From Myxococcota bacterium (GTDB lineage: Bacteria; Myxococcota_A; Polyangia; HGW-17), in NCBI GenBank assembly GCA_018821745.1, contig JAHJLU010000411.1:1-7664 (forward strand): DNA of 7,664 nucleotides. Direction: 5' to 3'. Positions within the stretch are counted from its first letter, which is position 1, and each line of letters opens with the position of its first letter. The notes below the pieces were generated by a model. That model made no database searches. It was not told where the DNA came from and was given only the letters and a program-made list of their open reading frames with translations. Both the position numbers and the translations under genes were made by a program. Below, piece after piece: positions 1 through 6,610 of the stretch.

Positions 1-1
1 A

Positions 2-49
2 CAAATCGCCGCGTCTTTTGAAAAATATCTGGAGGTGATTTATGGCTGA
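2..49 (+). CDS. C-terminal tail of probable MrpE/MbxA-like subunit (partial)
   Basis: Only the last 15 codons lie in the window. The frame starting at base 2 is open to a TGA at 47-49 and ends in residues FEKYLEVIYG. The other two forward frames stop at 21 and 38. Two things favour this frame. MrpE is the usual gene before MrpF in Mrp, Mbh and Mbx clusters. This reading also gives an 8-nt overlap with the next start (ATGGCTGA), the same overlap type seen at three other junctions here. MrpE subunits are small membrane proteins of the antiporter-like part. The fragment is too short to identify by sequence alone, so the assignment rests on context. Confidence 0.4.
   Translation, partial: QIAASFEKYLEVIYG
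31..39 (+). promoter_or_regulatory. Full-length Shine-Dalgarno site of the MrpF-like gene
   Basis: GGAGGTGAT is a perfect complement to the 3' end of 16S rRNA. The GGAGG core is 6 nt before the ATG at 42. It lies inside the end of the probable upstream gene, so the MrpF-like gene can be initiated independently or by re-initiation. It fixes the ATG at 42 as the start. Confidence 0.8.
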
Positions 50-299
50 AATCATCAATATATCCTTGGGACTTATTGTTTTTGCGGGGCTCCTCGGGAG
101 TGTCCGCTTCTTCATCGGGCCCTCCCCATTTGATCGGGTGATCGCCCTCGACGTTCTCACCATCATCTCCATCTCTCTCATCGCTGTCATCGCGCACTTC
201 GCCGGCCGTGTCATCTATCTGGATATCGCCATTGTATACGGCCTGCTGAGTTTTATCGCGGTGCTCACCATCAGCCGTTACATGGAAAGGGGTCTGTGA
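42..299 (+). CDS. mrpF: MrpF/MnhF-like antiporter subunit (MbxB/MbhB type)
   Basis: This 85-residue protein has the normal length and shape of MrpF: three hydrophobic segments at about 5-24, 36-53 and 58-79. The family signature is visible: GP at 26-27, DR at 31-32, ALD at 35-37, and a last helix beginning LDIAIVYGLLSF near residue 60. In Mrp antiporters, and in the Mbh and Mbx complexes, MrpF is a small membrane subunit of the ion-translocating part, packed beside MrpG and the MbhD/E-like subunits. The start is fixed by the SD site at 31-39. The stop TGA (297-299) shares one base with the next ATG. As part of this cluster it most likely belongs to a redox-driven pump and not to a free-standing antiporter. 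Confidence 0.93.
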   Translation: MAEIINISLGLIVFAGLLGSVRFFIGPSPFDRVIALDVLTIISISLIAVIAHFAGRVIYLDIAIVYGLLSFIAVLTISRYMERGL

Positions 300-619
300 T
301 GCACATTCTTCACATGGCAGGAGCCATCACCCTTCTCCTGGGATCAATTTTTCTCGTCCTTGGCGCCCTGGGAGTGGTCCGTATGCCCGACAGCTACAAC
401 CGCATTCAGGCCGGGACCAAGGCCACAACCCTCGGGACCATGCTCACCATGGCGGGCCTGGGGATGCTGCACCCCGGGTGGCTCCCCAAGCTGGCCATTC
501 TCATTTTCTTCATCATCATCACCAACCCCATCAGTTCCCATGTTCTGGCCAAGGTGATGCACGATCTCAAAATCCCCGTCCGGGCAGGGGCAAAAAACAC
601 GCCCCGAGAGGAGGAATAA
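299..619 (+). CDS. mrpG: MrpG/MnhG-like antiporter subunit (MbxC/MbhC type)
   Basis: This 106-residue protein has three hydrophobic segments, about 5-27, 43-57 and 62-78, and a charged C-terminus. The MrpG signature is clear: R28-MPDSYNR (MP at 29-30), a KATTLG stretch at 41-46, and TNPISSHVLA at 75-84. The subunit is part of the antiporter-like membrane arm. I chose the ATG at 299, which overlaps the upstream TGA by one base (TGATG). A GTG three bases earlier (296) would add one residue. A purine-rich GGAAAGGGG just upstream serves as ribosome site for either. The stop TAA (617-619) overlaps the next ATG in TAATG, suggesting coupled translation. Confidence 0.93.
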   Translation: MHILHMAGAITLLLGSIFLVLGALGVVRMPDSYNRIQAGTKATTLGTMLTMAGLGMLHPGWLPKLAILIFFIIITNPISSHVLAKVMHDLKIPVRAGAKNTPREEE

Positions 620-864
620 TGCTCCTTGCACTGTTGGCAATCCTGATTGTGGTCATGCTGGCGGCGGCTGTCCTCGCCCTGGAGCATGGCAAACTCCTCA
701 TCGGCGTCATCGCAGCCGGCCTTGTGAGCCTCATCGCCTCGGTTATTTACGTCATCCTCGCCGCCCCCGACGTGGCCATGACGGAAGCGGCCATCGGGTC
801 AGGGCTCTCCACCATCATGTTCCTCTACGTCATCAGCCGGTTAAAGGGGGATACCCATGGTTAA
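619..864 (+). CDS. DUF4040 / MbhD-like subunit (MrpA C-terminal-type fragment)
   Basis: An 81-residue, very hydrophobic protein with three predicted helices (about 2-20, 25-48 and 58-74). The diagnostic motif is APDVAMTEAAIG at residues 49-60, with P50, D51, T55 and E56. This motif is typical of the DUF4040/MbhD family, which corresponds to a piece of the long MrpA C-terminal region that is split off as a separate gene in Mbh and Mbx clusters. The ATG at 619 follows GAGAGGAGG (606-614). Upstream in-frame starts inside mrpG would add a polar, non-homologous leader and were rejected. The end overlaps the next gene by 8 nt (ATGGTTAA). Role inferred: structural part of the ion-pumping arm; the acidic intramembrane E56 may take part in ion transfer. 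Confidence 0.9.
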   Translation: MLLALLAILIVVMLAAAVLALEHGKLLIGVIAAGLVSLIASVIYVILAAPDVAMTEAAIGSGLSTIMFLYVISRLKGDTHG

Positions 865-1549
865 AAAAGCATTCGCCTTCACCCTCATCCTTGGCATGGG
901 ACTGCTCTTCTATCAATTGTATCGGCAGCGCTCCACGAGCACAGACCTCAACAAGACAGCCAGATACTATGTGGAAAACGGGCCCAAAGAGACCGGCTCC
1001 GCCAACGTGGTCACCTCCGTGGTGGTGACCTACCGCGGCCTCGATACCCTCGGCGAGGTGACCATCCTCTTTGTGGCTGCCTCCATTATCGGCTTTTTCC
1101 TCAAAAACCAAAGAAACCGAAAGCTGGAGGGCGCACCCGGGGAGACCAGTGAGCTGCTCCATACGGGGAGCGTCTTTTTAGTGCCACTCATTTTTCTGCT
1201 GGGCGTCTACGTGTTCGTAAACGGGCACCTCTCCCCCGGCGGTGGTTTCCAGGGCGGCGCCATCATTGCCTCGGGCACGGTCCTGCTGTTCCTGGCGGAT
1301 CCTAGTATCGGAGCCGGCCGGGGTGTTATCCATGTGCTGGAATCCTTCTCGGGCATGCTCTACGTGGGCCTGGCAGTTGCCGGCCTCTTCCTGGCGGGCG
1401 GCTTTTTGGACAACAGGATCATGCCTCTCGGCCATTTTGGGACCCTGCTCAGCGCCGGCGCCATTCCGGTGATTTACAGCCTCATCGGGCTGAAAGTGGG
1501 CGCCGAGCTGTCAAGTATCCTCTATGCCCTCAAGGACGCAAAGGAGTAA
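857..1549 (+). CDS. mbxF: Fused MbhE-like + MnhB/MbhF-like subunit (MbxF type)
   Basis: This 230-residue protein has two parts. Residues 1-85 look like MbhE: an N-terminal membrane segment (5-22), then a loop with N50-VVT and YRGLDTLGE at 59-67, then a second helix (68-82). Residues 100-225 are an MnhB domain with four helices (about 105-122, 135-148, 165-184, 196-213) and the signature NGHLSPGGGFQGG at 122-134. Mbh keeps these as two genes; in Mbx clusters a single MbxF carries both, as I recall. The length is long for MnhB alone (about 140), which fits the fusion. An AAAGGGGG stretch (843-850) precedes the ATG at 857. Role inferred: scaffold and ion path in the membrane arm. Confidence 0.9.
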   Translation: MVKKAFAFTLILGMGLLFYQLYRQRSTSTDLNKTARYYVENGPKETGSANVVTSVVVTYRGLDTLGEVTILFVAASIIGFFLKNQRNRKLEGAPGETSELLHTGSVFLVPLIFLLGVYVFVNGHLSPGGGFQGGAIIASGTVLLFLADPSIGAGRGVIHVLESFSGMLYVGLAVAGLFLAGGFLDNRIMPLGHFGTLLSAGAIPVIYSLIGLKVGAELSSILYALKDAKE

Positions 1550-1554
1550 CGGAA

Positions 1555-1914
1555 ATGACACACATCGCTCTCGCCGGAGGCGCGCTCCTTATCCTCATCG
1601 GGGTCTGGGGCATGCTCACCAAAAAGAATATCATCCGGATCATCATCGGGTTCTCCCTCTTCGACACGGGGCTCCATGTGGTCCTTGTGGGGCTCGGGCA
1701 TCTGAAGAACCGCACCGCCCCCATCATTGACTCCGATCTCCCCAGGGAAGCTGCGGCTTCACGGGTGGTTGACCCGGTTCCCCAGGCCATCGTCCTCACG
1801 GCCATCGTCATCGGGCTTGCGGTCACCGCCGTCCTCCTGGCCTTTGCCCTGAAGCTCTACCAGAGCAGAAAAACCCTGGACATCAGCGAACTGCGGGAGG
1901 GTAACAATGATTAA
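1555..1914 (+). CDS. mrpC: MrpC/NuoK-like subunit (MbxG/MbhG type)
   Basis: This 119-residue protein has three helices (about 5-21, 28-48 and 77-101), the pattern of MrpC and NuoK. The conserved segment DPVPQAIVLTAIVIG at 73-87 is the strongest MrpC marker. N25 and R28 before helix 2 match the NuoK-like start of that helix. Where NuoK has its helix-2 glutamate, this protein has S34, as is usual on the Mrp side; D37 is a nearby buried acid. In Complex I and Mrp the subunit sits next to an antiporter-like module and takes part in ion translocation. AAGGAG at 1541-1546 gives an 8-nt spacing to the ATG. The stop overlaps the next gene by 8 nt (ATGATTAA). Confidence 0.93.
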   Translation: MTHIALAGGALLILIGVWGMLTKKNIIRIIIGFSLFDTGLHVVLVGLGHLKNRTAPIIDSDLPREAAASRVVDPVPQAIVLTAIVIGLAVTAVLLAFALKLYQSRKTLDISELREGNND

Positions 1915-4900
1915 TCCCATCCTCATTATCGCCATCGCCCTGGGAACCGCCTTCTCCCTGGGACTGCTCAAAAAACTGGGGCGGGAGCTCTCCTTCGCGA
2001 TCACGCTCATCGCCCTTGCGGCCATGGCATTTATCTCGGCCCAATGGCTCAGCGCCTTCCTCACCTACAACATGTTGGGTCCAGTGGTCACCACCGCCGG
2101 AGGCAGAGCGCCCTTCGTCATCGTCCTCCAAATGGGCCACATGGAGGCGCTCTTCACCCTGCTCATCAATGTCATGGGCGTCATGGGAGCCTTCTACCTC
2201 CATGATCGCCTCACGGAAAATGGCAACGGTGCCATGGCGGTGCTCCTCGCCGGTATCATGGGGCTCAACGGGATAATCCTCACGGGAGACATCTTCAACC
2301 TCTTCGTCTTCCTGGAGATCGCCTCCATCGCCACGGCGGGACTGGTCCTCCTGGTCACGGACTTCAAATCTCTCACTGCCGGTTTCAAATACATGCTCGC
2401 CTCGGGGCTCATCTCCGGGCTGTTCCTTCTGGGCATCATATTCCTTTATAATACGACCGGCACTCTCAACATCCGGGAGCTGCTGATTGCTGTCCCCGGG
2501 ACGATCAAAGCCGGGAGTGTGGCCAGCTTCCTGGTGATGATGGCCATTCTCCTGGAGATGAAGCCCTTCCCCGCCAATGGCTGGGGGATCGATCTTTACA
2601 GTGGCGCCCCCGCGGGCGTGTCGGCCTTAATCGCCTCAGCCTCCGCCACAGCGGCCTACTTCGTCCTTATCAAGCTTCTCCCTCTGGGCGGCACAGTGGC
2701 GTACAAAATAGCCGCCGCCGTCGGCATAACCACCTTCGTCGCGTCCAACCTGGTCGCCCTCTCCCAGCGTAGCGCCACCAAACTTCTGGGGTACTCCTCC
2801 ATCGGCCAGATGGGCCTCGTCGTCGGCATTTACGGCCTCAATTACCATCTTGGCAGCAAAGCCTTTCTCATCATCTTTTCCCTCCTTGGGACCCACTATC
2901 TTGCAAAGGCCGGCCTCTTCTGGCTCAGCGGAATAGTCCAGAGCACCGAGATCGACAAGTGGAGCGCCCTGCGCAAATCACCGGTCCTCTTTGTCCTCTT
3001 TGGCATCTTTGTTTTTGCCCTCATGGGCTTTCCCCCCTTCCCCTCCTTCTTTGGAAAGTGGGAGCTCATCATGGGGCTCGTGGCATCCAAACTTTACTGG
3101 TGGGCCGGTGCCATACTCCTGGGGACCATGTTTGAAGGCATCTATCTGTTCCGGTGGTTCAGTCGCGCCTTGAAGCTAGACAACCAGGAACTGGCCAAAC
3201 CCCGGAGCACCATCTATACGTTTGTACCGCCGCTGGTTTTTGCAATTCTGCTGTTTCCCGCCGGATACTACACATCCACCTACACGGGCGGCATCGGCAT
3301 CATGGGGTTCGCGCCCCTGTTGTTCATCATGCTTATCGGGTTCCTGGATTTCCTGCCCGCCTACATTAAGAACATTTTGTCCATCGCGGGCGTTGCCGCC
3401 TACAGCTGGTATCTCTGGCCCCACGTTCAGGGCAACACCTTTAAAATAGTGTTTGCCGGAATCTTCATGGGTGGCGCACTCCTGGCACTGTTTGCCGGCT
3501 TCTACCGGCGGGGAAAGCACCTGGGATTTTATCCCACGACTCTCCTCATGTTCCTTGGTCTTGGCATTCTTGTGGACGCCAGCAATCTCATGGAGCTCTT
3601 CTACGGGTGGGAACTGATGACCATCGGCAGCTACTTCCTGCTCATCCGGGGAGAGCGTTCCCTCCCCCACGGCTACAGCTACCTTCTCTTCTCTCTGGGC
3701 GGCTCTTTGGCCATGATGTTCGGCTTCGGGCTCGCCCACGCAAGCGCCGGAACCATCGAGCTTTCGGCACTGAACCATATTCACGTCCTGCCTGCCCTCG
3801 CCTATTCGCTCATGCTGGTGGGTTTCATGACCAAAACCGCCTCTCTGGGCTTTCACATCTGGCTCCCGGGTGCCCACGGCGAGGCAGTCGCGGATATTCA
3901 CTTTATGGCATCCGCGGTCCTGCTCAAAGCAGGCGTTTTCGGAATTATCCTTGTGTTATCGGGGATGGGGAACTCAGAACCCTATGCACGCAATATCCTC
4001 CTTGTCCTGGGCTGGATTGGCGCCCTCACCGCCCTCATCGGCAATATCGGGGCAGCCTTTCAGGAGAGCGCAAAATATCTCCTGGCCTGGTCCAGCATCG
4101 GTCAGTTAGGGTATATCGTGTTCGGTCTTGCCACCATGACCCACCTGGGATGGCTCGCGGCCTACGGATACACCATCACCCACTTCCTCTACAAGGGAAT
4201 CCTCTTCCTCATCATTGGAGGCATCGCTTTCAGGGTGGGAACCGCCGACATGTACAAGATGGGCGGCCTTATCAAGCGGATGCCTTTCTCCTTCCTGGCG
4301 GTGCTCATCTCCATCATCACCCTGGCCGGGATTCCTCCCCTGGTTGGCTTCACCGGCAAGTGGATCTTCTACAACATGATCGTCTCCGAGCACATGTTCT
4401 ACCAGGGTCTGGTGGTGATAATATCGGGTATCGTGGCCTTCCTCTATCTGTTCAGGCTCATCCATGTCATTTTCCTGGGCCAACTGAAGGACAAAAACCG
4501 GCGGGTGAAAGAGGTCTATCCCTGGCTCCTCATTCCTGCCTATGCCATGCTCATCGGTGTCATGGTGCTCTCCATGTTCCCCAACACCCTGCTGGGACCC
4601 CTGGGCAGAATGTTATCCACAGCCTTCCCCAAGGGCGCGCTCCATTGGGACGGATACACCGCCAGTACGGCATACGGCACCTTTAACATGCCGATCATCA
4701 TGGCGGTCATTGGCAGCACCTTCGCCGTCGTCTTCCTGTGGCTCCTCCTGGCAAACCGGCGCGCGGTGAAGGTGAAGCAGTTCAACATCTTCTACTCCGG
4801 CGAGGCGCCCTCCCGCCCGGAGCTCACCCACTTCGGGTACAACTTCTTCGCCCACTACAAAAAAGCCGTGGGCTTCATGGCCGTGCCCCTGGTCACGCGA

Positions 4901-5044
4901 TTCTGGGATCAGGTATCTGAAGGTCTCCACGCCCTGGCCGGCTACGGTCGCGCCATCTACACCGGGAACGCCCAGAGCTATCTCTTCCATATTGTCGGCT
5001 TCGTGGTGGCCATTTATCTTATCACCATGGGAGGTCTCTCATGA
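1907..5044 (+). CDS. Double antiporter-like subunit: two MrpD/NuoN-type modules in one chain (MbxH-MbxH' fusion)
   Basis: At 1045 residues this is about twice a normal MrpD/NuoN protein. Module 1 spans about 1-460: E137 (FLEIAS), K219 (MKPFPANGW), K256, SSIGQMG at 297-303, H330 with K334, and K384 in FFGKW. Module 2 spans about 465-925: E569 (GWEL), K643 with HIWLPGAH at 650-657, K674, SSIGQLG at 729-735, H759 with K763, and IPPLVGFTGK ending at K818. Each set corresponds to the helix-5 Glu and the helix-7, -8 and -12 Lys of the proton path in NuoL/M/N. Residues about 927-1045 form a C-terminal extension: one helix (927-949), a polar amphipathic stretch (950-1025) and a last helix (1026-1041). 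It resembles MbhI and the lateral arm of NuoL. Each 14-helix module would leave its ends on the same membrane side, so direct fusion is possible. No stop or internal SD-ATG separates the halves. GGGAGGG (1895-1901) precedes the start; the end overlaps the NuoH-like start in ATGA. Confidence 0.92.
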   Translation: MINPILIIAIALGTAFSLGLLKKLGRELSFAITLIALAAMAFISAQWLSAFLTYNMLGPVVTTAGGRAPFVIVLQMGHMEALFTLLINVMGVMGAFYLHDRLTENGNGAMAVLLAGIMGLNGIILTGDIFNLFVFLEIASIATAGLVLLVTDFKSLTAGFKYMLASGLISGLFLLGIIFLYNTTGTLNIRELLIAVPGTIKAGSVASFLVMMAILLEMKPFPANGWGIDLYSGAPAGVSALIASASATAAYFVLIKLLPLGGTVAYKIAAAVGITTFVASNLVALSQRSATKLLGYSSIGQMGLVVGIYGLNYHLGSKAFLIIFSLLGTHYLAKAGLFWLSGIVQSTEIDKWSALRKSPVLFVLFGIFVFALMGFPPFPSFFGKWELIMGLVASKLYWWAGAILLGTMFEGIYLFRWFSRALKLDNQELAKPRSTIYTFVPPLVFAILLFPAGYYTSTYTGGIGIMGFAPLLFIMLIGFLDFLPAYIKNILSIAGVAAYSWYLWPHVQGNTFKIVFAGIFMGGALLALFAGFYRRGKHLGFYPTTLLMFLGLGILVDASNLMELFYGWELMTIGSYFLLIRGERSLPHGYSYLLFSLGGSLAMMFGFGLAHASAGTIELSALNHIHVLPALAYSLMLVGFMTKTASLGFHIWLPGAHGEAVADIHFMASAVLLKAGVFGIILVLSGMGNSEPYARNILLVLGWIGALTALIGNIGAAFQESAKYLLAWSSIGQLGYIVFGLATMTHLGWLAAYGYTITHFLYKGILFLIIGGIAFRVGTADMYKMGGLIKRMPFSFLAVLISIITLAGIPPLVGFTGKWIFYNMIVSEHMFYQGLVVIISGIVAFLYLFRLIHVIFLGQLKDKNRRVKEVYPWLLIPAYAMLIGVMVLSMFPNTLLGPLGRMLSTAFPKGALHWDGYTASTAYGTFNMPIIMAVIGSTFAVVFLWLLLANRRAVKVKQFNIFYSGEAPSRPELTHFGYNFFAHYKKAVGFMAVPLVTRFWDQVSEGLHALAGYGRAIYTGNAQSYLFHIVGFVVAIYLITMGGLS

Positions 5045-5946
5045 ACTTTGATCCCATGAAAATCCCCTGGTCTCTCCTCGGACTGTTCATTGTCTTCTGC
5101 ATCGGCATGTTCATCCGGGGTTTCGTCCCCAAAATCACGGCCCGTGTGGGCAAGCGCATCGGAATCCGCATCTATCAGCCCTGGTTTGATTATGTGAAGA
5201 ACTTTTCCATCCAGACCTCCATCACCCACGGCTATATGTTCTACTTGGGCCCGGTCTTCCGCCTCACCGGCGGCATCGGCATGGTCCTCTTCATGCCCCT
5301 CATCCACGGCTCCTGGTACTTCTCCAACTTCGCCTTCGCCGGGGACATGGTGCTCTTCTTGTATCTCATGTTCTTCGGAACCCTGGGCATGGCTCTGGGT
5401 GCCGGCGAGAGCGGTCACCCCTACAGCGCCATCGGCGTGGCTCGAGGTCTGGCTCAGGTAACAGTAGCTGAGATTCCCCTGGTGCTCGCGATGCTTGCGG
5501 TGGCGGCCCAGCACCACACTCTCTCCATCAGCCAGATCGTCGCCGCCCAGCAGGGCGGAATCGCCCACTGGACCATGGTCACCAACCCCGTGGCTACGGC
5601 TACGGGCATGCTGGCCCTCCTGGGTTCCATGATGAACTCACCCTTCAATGTTGTCCTGGCGCCCCAGGAGATCCCCATCGGCCCTCCAACGGAATACCAC
5701 GGGACATTCCTGGGGATCCTGACCACCAACCGGTCCATCTTCCCCATGGCCAAGATCATCTTCTTCATGAACATCTTCTTCGGTGGCGCCACCAACTGGG
5801 CCATTCTCATCCTCAAGGGATGGCTCATTTACATGTGGCCGGTGATCGTGGGAGTCGTCTTTCCCCGGTTCCGCGTGGATCAATCCATCCGATGGTTTCT
5901 CAAGGTTCCCCTGCTGCTTGGTATCCTTGCCGTGGCCCTGGTGTAA
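5041..5946 (+). CDS. mbxM: NuoH/MbhM-like membrane anchor subunit (MbxM type)
   Basis: A 301-residue, about 8-helix protein of the Complex I subunit 1 family, which anchors the soluble redox module and carries the first part of the coupling pathway. Visible signatures: YQPWFDYVKNF at 45-55, ESGHPYSAIGVARGLAQ at 123-139 followed by EIPL at 144-147, NSPF at 199-202, a loop with PTEYHGTF at 216-223, and FPRFRVDQSIRW at 274-285. These correspond to the charged loops facing the quinone or active-site cavity in NuoH. GGGAGGT (5029-5035) and the ATGA overlap with the antiporter gene fix the start. Its place before the NuoB/C/D-like genes is the Mbx order; in Mbh the equivalent gene lies after them. 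Residues such as E144 and D280 are probable coupling residues, inferred by family. Confidence 0.93.
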   Translation: MNFDPMKIPWSLLGLFIVFCIGMFIRGFVPKITARVGKRIGIRIYQPWFDYVKNFSIQTSITHGYMFYLGPVFRLTGGIGMVLFMPLIHGSWYFSNFAFAGDMVLFLYLMFFGTLGMALGAGESGHPYSAIGVARGLAQVTVAEIPLVLAMLAVAAQHHTLSISQIVAAQQGGIAHWTMVTNPVATATGMLALLGSMMNSPFNVVLAPQEIPIGPPTEYHGTFLGILTTNRSIFPMAKIIFFMNIFFGGATNWAILILKGWLIYMWPVIVGVVFPRFRVDQSIRWFLKVPLLLGILAVALV

Positions 5947-5961
5947 GGGCGTGAGGTTCAT

Positions 5962-6603
5962 ATGACCGACAAAAAATATCCCTCCCATGAAGTTACCGGT
6001 CCCGACGGCAAAACATTCACCGTCACGCCCATGGAAGATTACTACTGCCAGGAGCGGCCCCAGGTCCAGAAATCCGCCAACGCCGTGGTTGAGAAGTTCT
6101 TCAACTGGGCACGGGCCAACAGTCTGTGGATCGTAGGGTTTGGCACCGGCTGCGGCGCCATCGAGATGCGCCCCCTGCGCACGCCCCGTTTTGACGCCTA
6201 CCGTTACGGCATCAACTGGCGCGCCACTCCCAGGCAGTCCAACCTCTTTATTATCTCCGGGTACCTCTCGGTGAAGACCCTGAAACGGGCCATCCGCGTG
6301 TACGAGCAGATGCAGGGGCCCAAATATGTGCTTGGGCTCGGCTCCTGCACCATCAACGGCGGCATGTACTGGGACAGCTATAACACGGTAAAGCGCCTGG
6401 ACTATTACCTCCCCGTGGACGCCTATATTACGGGCTGCATGCCCCGCCCCGAGTCCCTCCTGGACGGCTTCGAGGAGCTCAAGAAGATAATCATGGCGGG
6501 AGAAGCCAATGGCGCCAATCTCTACGCCGAGAAATTTGACTGGTACAAGGCCAATCAGAAAAAAATCATTAAAAACTGGGATATGCCCGACTACAGCTGG
6601 TGA
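5962..6603 (+). CDS. mbxJ: NuoB / hydrogenase small-subunit-like protein (MbxJ type), altered proximal cluster motif
   Basis: This 213-residue protein belongs to the NuoB/[NiFe] small subunit family, which holds the [4Fe-4S] cluster closest to the active site and passes electrons to it. The motifs are GCGAIE at 63-68 (C64), GSC at 127-129 (C129) and GCMPRPE at 158-164 (C159). Complex I has tandem cysteines (CCxIE) and hydrogenases have CxxCxIE at the first site; here only C64 is present and the next position is G65. Three standard ligands are therefore visible. The only other cysteine is C29, in the N-terminal extension. The lack of a long C-terminal cluster domain agrees with group 4 / Complex I-type subunits. 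GTGAGG (5951-5956) lies 5 nt before the ATG. A 15-bp gap separates it from the NuoH-like gene. Confidence 0.92.
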   Translation: MTDKKYPSHEVTGPDGKTFTVTPMEDYYCQERPQVQKSANAVVEKFFNWARANSLWIVGFGTGCGAIEMRPLRTPRFDAYRYGINWRATPRQSNLFIISGYLSVKTLKRAIRVYEQMQGPKYVLGLGSCTINGGMYWDSYNTVKRLDYYLPVDAYITGCMPRPESLLDGFEELKKIIMAGEANGANLYAEKFDWYKANQKKIIKNWDMPDYSW

Positions 6604-6610
6604 CACACCC

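Noticed and set aside
296..301. GTG start at 296 for the MrpG-like gene
   Set aside because: Possible, but the ATG at 299 forms the common TGATG junction; the difference is one residue.
3176..3901. 241-codon open frame on the minus strand
   Set aside because: Antisense to the double antiporter gene, rich in H, Q, E and G with no membrane segments or motifs, and no convincing ribosome site; a shadow of the coding strand.
3607..4686. 359-codon open frame on the plus strand in another frame
   Set aside because: It overlaps module 2 of the antiporter protein. The alternative translation is rich in R, P, H and G and lacks hydrophobic segments, whereas the main frame carries all conserved MrpD/NuoN residues.
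42..5044. Stand-alone Mrp Na+/H+ antiporter operon
   Set aside because: The full-length MrpA is missing (only MbhD/E-like pieces), and the antiporter genes run without a break into NuoH/B/C/D-like genes.
6509..6610. Upstream ATG that would extend the NuoC-like protein by 34 residues
   Set aside because: The extension would lie wholly within the NuoB-like gene and has no homologous character; the ATG at 6611 starts just after the previous stop and gives a typical NuoC N-terminus.
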